A stretch of DNA of 37,814 bases. It comes from Pseudomonadota bacterium (GTDB lineage: Bacteria > Pseudomonadota > Gammaproteobacteria > Burkholderiales > Burkholderiaceae_C). The notes under the pieces were generated by a model. It did not search any database and was not told where the DNA came from. It saw nothing but the letters and a program-made list of their open reading frames with translations. Within the stretch, counting starts at the first letter, position 1. The number at the start of each line of letters is the position of its first letter. The DNA lies in assembly GCA_023415035.1 (NCBI GenBank), contig JAEZLX010000106.1, forward strand, positions 1-37,814, given 5' to 3'. Of this stretch, positions 1-7,700 are shown piece by piece. The position numbers and the translations under genes were made by a program.

Positions 1-121
1 TGTAGCCCTGCTCGCTCATGAGCGGCCGCAGCGCGGCGAGGCGGCCGGCGTAGCGGCCGTCCAGCGGGGACAGGGCGGAAATCGGGGACAGGGCAGGGGC
101 GGCGGGGGCGTTCGGTTTCAT
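1..121 (-). CDS. purB: Adenylosuccinate lyase, N-terminal fragment (cut by window edge)
   Basis: Read on the minus strand from the ATG at 121, the first 40 residues include the segment ALSPLDGRYAGRLAALRPLM. This is the conserved N-terminus of bacterial PurB (SxLDGRYxxK/R). The enzyme acts twice in purine synthesis, cleaving SAICAR to AICAR and adenylosuccinate to AMP plus fumarate. A short Pro/Ala-rich extension precedes the conserved part. The rest lies outside the window, so catalytic residues cannot be checked. The gene is divergent from the glutathione transferase gene. A TACAAT hexamer sits exactly 6 bases before the start codon, which may mean a leaderless message. Confidence 0.85.
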   Translation of the reverse strand, partial: MKPNAPAAPALSPISALSPLDGRYAGRLAALRPLMSEQGY

Positions 122-127
122 CCCCCG

Positions 128-133
128 ATTGTA
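128..133 (-). promoter_or_regulatory. Probable -10 element of purB, 6 bases from the start codon
   Basis: The minus strand reads TACAAT, then six bases (CGGGGG), then ATG. The hexamer matches TATAAT at 5 of 6 positions. Transcription starting the usual 6-7 bases after a -10 would begin at or beside the A of the start codon. No good -35 hexamer is visible 16-18 bases upstream, so the call rests on the -10 alone. Confidence 0.4.
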
Positions 134-185
134 GAAGTGCGGGCCTGCCGCCGGTGGGCGCGGCGACGAAGTCCGGACTCGCCGC

Positions 186-191
186 TAGAAT
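186..191 (+). promoter_or_regulatory. Possible -10 element for the glutathione transferase gene
   Basis: TAGAAT (5 of 6 to TATAAT) lies about 25-30 bases before the candidate starts at 216 and 222, leaving a short leader of about 20 bases. No convincing -35 is visible and the leader lacks a clear Shine-Dalgarno sequence. Confidence 0.3.
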
Positions 192-221
192 CGTGAGCCC
201 ACTTTGAGCCAACCTATGACC

Positions 222-836
222 ATGAAACTCATCGGTGCCATCACCAGTCCTTACGTGCGCAAGGTGCGCATCGTGATGGCCGAGAAAAAGCTCGACTACC
301 AGTTCCTCCAGGAGGATGTCTGGTCCAGCGACACGCGGATCATGGAATCGAACCCGCTGGGCAAGGTGCCGTGCCTGGTGATGGACGGCGCCGACGCGAT
401 GTTCGACTCGCGGGTGATCGTCGAGTACCTGGATACGCTCTCGCCGGTGGGCAAGCTCATTCCGCCGCCAGGTCGCGAGCGCGCCGAGGTCAAGACCTGG
501 GAGGCGTTGGCCGACGGCCTGATGGACGCCGCCGTGGCCGCCCGCCTGGAGCAGACCTGGCCGGGCCGCGAGGACAGCCAGCGCTGCCAGTCCTGGATCG
601 ACCGCCAGATGGGCAAGATCCAAGCAGCGCTCAAGGCCATGAGCCTGGGCCTGGGTGACAAGCCGTTCTGCTCGGGCATCCACCTGAGCCTGTCGGATAT
701 CGCCGTTGGCTGCGCGCTGGGCTACCTGGACTTCCGCTTCCCGGCACTGGACTGGCGCACGCCGTACCCGAATCTGGCCAAGCTGGCGGACAAGCTGGCG
801 CAGCGCCAGAGCTTCATCGACACGAAGCCCGAATGA
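222..836 (+). CDS. Glutathione S-transferase family protein, YibF-like
   Basis: Protein of about 204 residues with the two-domain GST layout. The N-terminal thioredoxin fold opens MKLIGAITSPYVRKVRI, with the serine of SPYVRK as the likely glutathione-activating residue. NPLGKVPCLV carries the cis-proline that binds the glutathione backbone, and DSRVIVEYLD is the gamma-glutamyl binding segment. The helical C-terminal domain follows (LSLSDIAVGCALGYLDF). The start matches E. coli YibF (MKLVGSYTSPFVRKLS), which is why 222 is chosen. ATG 216 would add two residues and TTG 204 six, and the leader does not decide between them. The substrate cannot be told from sequence. It is divergent from purB and ends before a hairpin terminator. 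Confidence 0.88.
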   Translation: MKLIGAITSPYVRKVRIVMAEKKLDYQFLQEDVWSSDTRIMESNPLGKVPCLVMDGADAMFDSRVIVEYLDTLSPVGKLIPPPGRERAEVKTWEALADGLMDAAVAARLEQTWPGREDSQRCQSWIDRQMGKIQAALKAMSLGLGDKPFCSGIHLSLSDIAVGCALGYLDFRFPALDWRTPYPNLAKLADKLAQRQSFIDTKPE

Positions 837-892
837 CCACTGCCCAGGCGCACGCCGCGTGGCGTTGATGCGGGGGTAGATCCATCTCACGG

Positions 893-918
893 AGCCCGGC
901 AACGGGCTTCTTTCGTTT
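893..918 (+). terminator. Rho-independent terminator after the glutathione transferase gene
   Basis: AGCCCG, a GCAA tetraloop and CGGGCT form a 6-bp stem, followed by a T-rich tail (TCTTTCGTTT). It lies 57 bases past the stop codon at 836 with nothing coding between. Confidence 0.75.
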
Positions 919-1015
919 CCGCCTCCTCTGCGTTCGCCAAGGGCCTGATTCCATGAGGCTTGCCTGTTCCTTCAAGGAAAGGTGTCAACCTCTGGCAGGA
1001 CGGGTCAGAGCCAAT

Positions 1016-1170
1016 AAAAAAGCCTGCGAAGCGCCCCGAAACGAAGGAGGGAGGGAGGGAGGAGGAGGAGAAACGCCTCGGGATTTCATCCAGCCGGGGC
1101 CGGAAGGCTTCGCAGTGCCAAATGCTCCCAACGGCACCGTTGCCGGCGTCGCTGTACTGTCATGGAGCAT
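1016..1170 (-). ncRNA. Candidate structured small RNA with a C/U-rich anti-Shine-Dalgarno loop and terminal U run
   Basis: The 296-base gap 919-1214 holds no credible protein gene. On the minus strand, hairpin one pairs ATGCTCC (1170-1164) with GGAGCAT (1128-1122) and has an inner stem CGGCA/TGCCG (1145-1132). Hairpin two pairs CTGCGAAGC (1115-1107) with GCTTCGCAG (1032-1024). It continues, after a 6-base bulge, as GCCCCG (1100-1095) with CGGGGC (1038-1033). Two bases later comes T6 (1021-1016), as in an intrinsic terminator. The 56-base loop of hairpin two holds an almost pure C/T tract (1070-1046) made of CTCC/CCTCC units, which are complementary to Shine-Dalgarno sequences. It could be a free sRNA, a 3'-UTR-derived sRNA of the glnE operon, or only an elaborate terminator. 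No clear own promoter is visible. Confidence 0.4.
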
Positions 1171-1214
1171 CACCTTATCCCGATAGTTCCGGACGACTCG
1201 TAAAAAAACGTTGC

Positions 1215-1838
1215 TCAGTGGCCGGTTCCGACAGGCGGAGACGACCAGTGCTGACGCACGCGGTCCAGTCCGACGACCAGGATGGCCAGTGCCAGGCCCC
1301 AGAACACACCGGTCAGGTCGGCGGCGAGCACGATCGACATTTCGCTGCCGTTGTCCCAGACCACGGGCCGGTGCCAGGCGCGGGCCATGGCCAGCTTGAC
1401 CGCCAGCCCGGCGGCCAGCATCAGGCCCCAGCGGCGGGCCTTTTCCACACGAACGCGACGCAGGATCAGCTCGATGGCCATCACGGTGGCACCCGCGTGG
1501 AGCACGCCCGACAGTCCGGTGGCGTGGACGACCTGGGGCCACAGCAACAGGGACAGCTGCGACAGAGGCCAGGCCAGGAACCAGGCGAGGGTGGCCGCGC
1601 GCGTGGGTCGCAGGACCCAGGCCAGGCCGGTGAGCACGCCCAGCGCGACCTGGTTGACGATCAGGTGGGGCGTGTTGCGGTGCACCCAGGCGCTGGTCCA
1701 CAGCGACCAGAGGTGGTCGGTCCAAGTGTCGGCGTGCCAGGTCAGGGCGTCCTGGGCGCCGGTGCGGGCCCACCACAGCAGCACGCTGGCCACGCCGTGG
1801 ATGGCGCACAGCAACAGCCAGGTGCGCGAGCCCTTCAT
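1215..1838 (-). CDS. Rhomboid-family (rhombosortase-like) membrane protein, catalytic His apparently replaced
   Basis: A 207-residue protein with about six hydrophobic segments. Rhomboid signatures are visible: HLIVN (H58, N62; the HxxxN oxyanion motif) and GLSG with the nucleophile-position serine S110. Size and order resemble rhombosortases, intramembrane proteases that process C-terminal sorting signals. In the last membrane segment rhomboids have AHLxGxxxG, with His completing the Ser-His dyad. Here the aligned stretch is AADLTGVFWG, putting Asp174 at the His position. The protein may be inactive or use altered chemistry. Its ATG overlaps the glnE stop by 4 bases (ATGA), so the two are translationally coupled. 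A T7 run follows the stop, but without a hairpin. Confidence 0.72.
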   Translation of the reverse strand: MKGSRTWLLLCAIHGVASVLLWWARTGAQDALTWHADTWTDHLWSLWTSAWVHRNTPHLIVNQVALGVLTGLAWVLRPTRAATLAWFLAWPLSQLSLLLWPQVVHATGLSGVLHAGATVMAIELILRRVRVEKARRWGLMLAAGLAVKLAMARAWHRPVVWDNGSEMSIVLAADLTGVFWGLALAILVVGLDRVRQHWSSPPVGTGH

Positions 1839-4711
1839 GCGGACTGCGGGGTGTCTCCGCCCAGCACATGCCGCCAGACCGCCAGGATCGGCGCGGCCAG
1901 GGGGGCGGCCTCGTCGGCGGGCAGTTGGGGGGCGGCTTCGTCCAGCCGGGCGCGGTGCTGGATGCGGCGCAGTTCGCGGTAGGCGTCGCCGGCGGCGGTG
2001 CCCAGGCCTGCCGGCAGCAGGCCGGCTTCCTCGGCGTGGCGCAGCAGCGTGATGTTGCCCAGGTTGCCGCGCAGCGAGGGGTGCTCGCGCGAGTGGGCCA
2101 GCACCAGGTACTGCACGGCGAACTCGGCATCGACCATGCCGCCGGCGCCATGCTTGACGTCGAACATGTCGCCGCGCGAGGGATGGGCGGCACGCACGCG
2201 CTCGCGCATCGAGCGGATTTCCTGCGCCAGCGCGGGCAGGTCGCGTTCGGCGGTGATGACAGCCTCGCGCACGGCCTCGAAGCGCGCGGCCAGATCCGCC
2301 GGGCCAGCCCCCTCGGGGGCGTGCGCATCACGCGCAGCCGGGAGGGTGGGGGCAATCACGCAGCGGGCGCGCGTCATGGCCTGGTGCTCCCAGGTCCAGG
2401 CGGTGTTGCTGCCACGGCCGCGCTGGTAGTTCTCGTAGGCCGTGAAACTGGTCACCAGCAGGCCGGAGTTGCCGTTGGGCCGCAGAGCGGTGTCGATCTC
2501 GAACAGATCGCCCTCGCCGGTCTTGACCGTGAGCCAGTTGATCATCTTGCGCACGAAGGCGGCGTAGATCTCGGGGGCGCTCTCGTGCTCGTCGTCGTAG
2601 ACGAAGACGATGTCCAGATCGCTGCCGTAGCCCAGTTCCTTGCCACCGAGCTTGCCGTAGCCGATGATCGCCAGCGAAGGCTCGTCGCGGTGGCGGTTCT
2701 TCAGACGCTGCCAGGTCCAGCGCGCGGTCACGCGCAGCACGGTGTCGGCCAGGGCGGAGAGGTCGTCGGCCACCTGCTCCACGGTCAGCACGCCCTCGAT
2801 ATCGCGGGCCAGGGTGCGGAAGACCTCGGCGTGGTGGGCGCGGCGCAGCAGGTTGAGCAGTTCTTCCTCGCCGTCCTCGCCTGTGCGCCGCAGCGAACGC
2901 AGGCGCGATTCGAGGTCGGCCTCGAACTGGACGGGGTCGAAGCGCTCGTCCAGCAGCTGGCGGCTGGCCAGCTCGTCGATCACGCCGGGGTGCTGTATCA
3001 GGTAGCGCGCCGGCCAGCGGGCGGCGCCCAGCAGGCGCAGCAGGCGCTCGTGCACCGCGGGGCGCTCCTGCAGCAGGGCCAGGTAGCTTTCGCGTCGCAG
3101 CAGCGGCTCGATCCAGTCGACCATGCGCAGCGCCGCCAGCTCGGTCACGCGGCCCTGGGCCAGCCAGTCGCCGGTGCGCTGGATGAGGCGTACCAGACGC
3201 GTGCGGGCGTCCTCGCGCAGTACCCGAACGCGCGGGTGGTCACGCCACTGGGCGATGCGGGCGGCAACGGCCCCGGGCAGTTCGGCCAGCACGCTCTGCA
3301 GATCGTCGGGCGTGCTGGCTCGGCCGCCGTTGCAGTGCTTGCCCTTGCAGCTGCCCTTGGCCGGGCCGCCCAGCAGGATGTCGAACTCGTGCGCCACCGT
3401 CTCGCGGTGGGTGTCCAGCTCGTGCAGGAAGGCGCACAGGTCGGGATAGCCCATGGACGCGGCGATCCATGCCATGTCGTCATCGCGTGTGGGCATCAGG
3501 TGCGTCTGCTGGTCGTCCAAGTACTGGATCCGGTGCTCGACGCGACGCAGGAAGATATAGGCGCGGGTGAGCGCGTCGGCGGTCTCGGGCGGCATCAGGC
3601 CGGCCTTGCACAGCCGCTGCAGCGCATCCAGCGTGGGGCGCGTGCGCAGCTCGGGGAACTGGCCGCCGCGCACCACCTGCAGCAGCTGCACCGTGAACTC
3701 GATCTCGCGGATGCCGCCGCGCGAGAGCTTGACGTCGTTGGCGCGGCCCGGGTTGCCGGCCGCGCGCTTGGCGGCATGCTCGCGGATCTGGCGGTGCAGG
3801 TTGCGCAGCGACTCGAAGACGTTGTAGTCGAGATAGCGGCGGAACACGAAGGGCAGCACGGGGCCGCGCAGTGCGCTGGCGCTGCCGTCGGCGATGCAGG
3901 CGGCCGGGGCGATGACGCGGCTTTTGAGCCAGGCGAAGCGTTCCCACTCGCGGCCCTGCACGAGAAAGTACTCCTCCAGTGCGCCCAGCGACAGCACCGG
4001 CGGCCCGGAGTTGCCATTGGGGCGCAGAGCCAGGTCGACGCGGAACACCTGGCCGTGCTCGGTGGTGTCGCCGACCGTGTTGTGGATGTGCCGCACGGCC
4101 TTGGCGAAATATTCGTGGTTGCTGATGCGATTGCGGCCCTGCGCGTTGCCGGCGGTCTCGCCTTCGTGGTCGTAGACGTAGATGAGGTCGATGTCGCTGG
4201 AGACATTGAGCTCGCGCGCGCCCAGCTTGCCCATGCCGATCACCCACAGCTGGGCGCGCTCGGGTGGCGCGGAAGGCTCGGCGGGCGCCTGCGGTGCGCC
4301 GTGCATGTCGTCCAGTTCGGCGAAGGCGAGCGTGCAGGCTTCGTCGAGCGCGATCTCGGCCAGTTCGGTGACGGCGCGCGTGATGTCTGCCAGCGGGGCC
4401 TGCTGCTCGCAGTCGAGCACCACGAGGCGCTCCATGACCAGCTGCCGCAGCACGCGCAGGGCGGCCGGCATCGGCAGGCCCTTGCCGCGCAGGTCGGCCA
4501 GTGCCTGGCGCATGGTGTCGCGCACGGGCGGGCCGGGCGGCAGGCAGGCCAGTTCGGCCGCGTAGCGGCGCCGGATGCGCTGCACGAAACGGGAATGGTC
4601 GGCGCGGCCGTCGTCGGGCGACAACGGCGGGCAGGCATTGACCGCCGGACTCACGTTTGCCGACGCAGCGGAACTATCACCTTCGGAACCCGGGTGCAGG
4701 CAGGCCGTCAT
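1835..4711 (-). CDS. glnE: Bifunctional glutamine synthetase adenylyltransferase / adenylyl-removing enzyme
   Basis: About 958 residues (E. coli GlnE has 946). It adds or removes AMP on glutamine synthetase according to PII signalling and so tunes nitrogen assimilation. Both nucleotidyltransferase domains are present. The N-terminal de-adenylylating one has GMGKLGARELNVSSDIDLIY near residue 158, and the C-terminal adenylylating one has GYGKLGGKELGYGSDLDIVF near residue 683, each with the paired aspartates of the SDxDL motif. Conserved RPNGNSG segments follow both. The linker carries an unusual CKGKHC segment (Cys455, Cys460). ATG 4711 is chosen because it leaves 17 bases to the divergent yhdP start; a GTG at 4750 would run into yhdP. 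It forms an operon with the downstream rhomboid-like gene. Confidence 0.95.
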   Translation of the reverse strand: MTACLHPGSEGDSSAASANVSPAVNACPPLSPDDGRADHSRFVQRIRRRYAAELACLPPGPPVRDTMRQALADLRGKGLPMPAALRVLRQLVMERLVVLDCEQQAPLADITRAVTELAEIALDEACTLAFAELDDMHGAPQAPAEPSAPPERAQLWVIGMGKLGARELNVSSDIDLIYVYDHEGETAGNAQGRNRISNHEYFAKAVRHIHNTVGDTTEHGQVFRVDLALRPNGNSGPPVLSLGALEEYFLVQGREWERFAWLKSRVIAPAACIADGSASALRGPVLPFVFRRYLDYNVFESLRNLHRQIREHAAKRAAGNPGRANDVKLSRGGIREIEFTVQLLQVVRGGQFPELRTRPTLDALQRLCKAGLMPPETADALTRAYIFLRRVEHRIQYLDDQQTHLMPTRDDDMAWIAASMGYPDLCAFLHELDTHRETVAHEFDILLGGPAKGSCKGKHCNGGRASTPDDLQSVLAELPGAVAARIAQWRDHPRVRVLREDARTRLVRLIQRTGDWLAQGRVTELAALRMVDWIEPLLRRESYLALLQERPAVHERLLRLLGAARWPARYLIQHPGVIDELASRQLLDERFDPVQFEADLESRLRSLRRTGEDGEEELLNLLRRAHHAEVFRTLARDIEGVLTVEQVADDLSALADTVLRVTARWTWQRLKNRHRDEPSLAIIGYGKLGGKELGYGSDLDIVFVYDDEHESAPEIYAAFVRKMINWLTVKTGEGDLFEIDTALRPNGNSGLLVTSFTAYENYQRGRGSNTAWTWEHQAMTRARCVIAPTLPAARDAHAPEGAGPADLAARFEAVREAVITAERDLPALAQEIRSMRERVRAAHPSRGDMFDVKHGAGGMVDAEFAVQYLVLAHSREHPSLRGNLGNITLLRHAEEAGLLPAGLGTAAGDAYRELRRIQHRARLDEAAPQLPADEAAPLAAPILAVWRHVLGGDTPQSA

Positions 4712-4728
4712 AATTTGTACTGGACAAC

Positions 4729-7700
4729 ATGAATGCACCCAAGCTGGCACCAGATGCCGAACCCATGGCGCGTGGAACTCCCTCCCGCGTCCTCAAGATC
4801 GTCGCCGCGGCAACCCGATGCCTGTTGTGGCTGGTCGTGAGTGCGTGGACGCTGTTCATGCTGACCTGGGGGGCGCTTCACGTCTGGATTGTGCCCCGAA
4901 TCGGCGATTGGCGTCCCGAGCTCGAACGCTGGGCCGGCTCGCAGCTGGGAATTGAGGTCCGGGTGGGCGAGATACGGGCCGACCATGGCCTCGCGCCACG
5001 CTGGCTGCCCGAGGGATTCTGGGGGCTGATGCCCGCCATCGCCCTCCACGATGTACGCCTGTTCGACCCTGCGGGCCGTGAGGCTTTACACCTGCCGCTG
5101 GTCCGGGGCAGCCTGTCGCCGTCGTCGGTCTGGCGCAGGGGGTTCGAGCAATTGCTGATCGAGCGCCCCGTGCTGGACGTGCGCCGCACACCGGACGGCC
5201 GCATCGAGGTGGCCGGGCTGGACGTGACCGCGCAGCCATCATCCGACGGTTCCACGCTCGACTGGTTCTTCTCGCAGAACGAATTCATCATCCGCCAGGG
5301 AACGGTCCGCTGGACCGATGACCTGCGGGGGCGGCCGCCGCTGGCCCTGTCCGATGTGGCGCTGGTGGTGCGCAACCAGCGCCGCATGCACACCTTCCGG
5401 CTTGATGCCTCGCCGCCGCCGGAGTCGGGCGGGCGGCTGAGCCTGAGGGGACGGCTGCGCGAACCGCTGCTGGAACTGGCCGATCGCCAGCCGGGCCAGA
5501 TGCCCTGGCACGACTGGCATGGCGAGGTGTACGTCGAATCTGCCGGGGTGGACGTGTCGGTGCTGCGGCCCTACATCGATCTGTCGCGCTGGCAGGTCGA
5601 TGTGCGCTCGGGTCGCGGGGCGCTGCGCGCGTGGGCCGACGTCGAGAAGGGGGCAGTGCGCGGCGTGCTGGCCGACCTCAGCCTGCAGGCGGTCGATGCG
5701 ACGCTCGGCAAGGACCTGCCGCCGCTGGCGATCGAGACCCTGGCGGGGCGCCTGGATCTGGGCTGGAACGAGCAGGGCTTTGACCTGCGCACCGACGACC
5801 TGCAGTTCCGCACCACCGATGGCGCGACCTGGCCCGGCGGGCAAGTGAGCGTGCAGCACCGGGTGGCAACCGATGGCGGGAGGCGTCGCGCCAGCGTGCG
5901 GCCGGGCACCCGGGTGCGGGCCGACCGGATCGACCTGGAAGCGCTGGCGGATGTGGCCGGCTCTCTGCCATTGCCGGCTGAGCTGCACAGGCAGCTGTCG
6001 CAACTGCAACCCAAAGGGCGTGTCGAGGATCTGGTCGCGGCCTGGTATCCGGAGGGCAGCGCCGGGGGCGGTGCCGCGGCCTACGAGGCCAAGGGGCGGG
6101 TGAAGGGCCTCACGCTGGCGGGTCAGCCCAGCGGCCGCCAGTCGGAGCACGGTGATTACCCGGTGCCGGGCCAGCCGGGCATCCGCAATGCGGAGGTCGA
6201 GTTCGAGGCCGATCAGCAGGGAGGCAGGGTGCGCATTGCGGTGCGCGATGGCGCCCTGGAGCTGCCCGATGTGTTCGAGGACCCGATCCTGCCGCTGGAC
6301 AGTTTCGAGGCGCGTGCGCGCTGGACGGTGGCTGCCGACGGCCGCATCGACGTCGCGATCGACGAGGCGCGCGTCGTCAACGCCGACGCCGAAGGCACCG
6401 CGACCGTGCGCTGGCACACGGCCGATCCGGCCACCAGTCCGGCGCGCTCGCGCTTCCCCGGCGTGCTGGACCTGAGCGCCCGGCTCACGCGCGCCGATGC
6501 CACGCAGGTGCACCGATACCTGCCGCTGACGGTGCCTGCCGACGTGCGCCACTACCTGCGCGAGGCGACACTGGCGGGCACTTCCCCGCAGGTCGATTTC
6601 CGCATCCAGGGCGACCTGTGGGATGCACCTTTCGCGGAAGGCGCGTCCACCCGCGGCGAATTTCGCATCACCGCGCAACTGCGTGGCATCGATTTTGACT
6701 ACGTGCCCCCCTACCTGCGCGATCCCGGGGAGCCCGGCTGGCCTGCGCTCAAGGGCATGGACGGCCAGTTCGTGTATGACCGCGACACATTGCAGATCAC
6801 CGGCCTGAAGGGGCGCTCCATCGCGCTGCCGGGCCTGCGGCTGAGCCAGGGCCGTTTCGCGGTGGCCAGGCTGCTGACCGACCCGGCGCTGGAGGTGGCC
6901 AGCCGTGTCGAGGGGCCGGCCGACGAGATGCTGGCGATCGTCCGCGATTCGCCGTTGAACGCCATGACCGGCGAGGCACTTGGTGAAGCACGTGCCACGG
7001 GACAGGCCAGCGGTCAGTTCGAACTGAACATTCCGCTGGCGCGCCTGCACGAGACCAAGGTCAAGGGAGTGGTGCAGCTGGCGGGCAATGACCTGCATCT
7101 GTCGCCCGCGGTACCGCTGCTGGCGCAGGCCGCCGGACGCGTGAGCTTCAGCGAACAGGGCTTTGCCGTCGGTGGCGGTCATGCGCGGGTCTTCGGTGGC
7201 GAGCTGCGTTTCGACGGTGGCATGCATGCGGATGCGGACGGCGGAACGCGCATCCGTTTCGAGGGGCAGGGCACCGCGTCGGCCGAGGGCCTTCGTCACG
7301 GCGGACTCGGCATGGCCTCGCAGCTCTTTGGCAGGGCCCGCGGCAGTGCGGCCTACCGCGTGGAACTGGGCTTCCAGGCCGGCGTGCCCGAAATCATCGT
7401 GAGCAGCCAGCTGCAGGGCATGGCTGTGGACCTGCCGGCGCCCCTGGGCAAAGCTGCCGATACCGTCATGCCCGTGCGCTTCGAACAGAGCGTGCAAGCC
7501 GTGCGCGAAACGGGCGAGGGCGAGCAGGCGCTGAGCGACCGGTTGAAACTGGAGGTGGGGCCGCCATCGGCGCGTCTGCTGTCCCTGCAATACGATCGCG
7601 ACATCAGCGGCGCAGAGCCTCGCGTGCTGCGCGGCAGCATTGCCCTCGGCCTGCAGGCCGACGAGGCCGTGACCTTGCCCGAGTCCGGCGTGCAGGCGAA

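Noticed and set aside
953..1186. Plus-strand frame of 77 codons in the gap after the glutathione transferase gene
   Set aside because: It has no ribosome binding site or recognisable pattern and runs through the G-rich tract and hairpin arms. The RNA structure explains the region better.
1201..1207. T7 run (minus strand) after the rhomboid-like gene as a terminator
   Set aside because: No hairpin precedes it. The structured T6 site at 1016-1021 is the better terminator candidate.
1868..4732. Open frame of 954 codons antisense to glnE
   Set aside because: The glnE frame has clear homology over its whole length. Long stop-free antisense frames are common in DNA this GC-rich, and the product shows no family motif.
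4712..4750. GTG start at 4750 for GlnE
   Set aside because: It would extend GlnE into the yhdP coding region with residues unlike the family; ATG 4711 gives a normal length.
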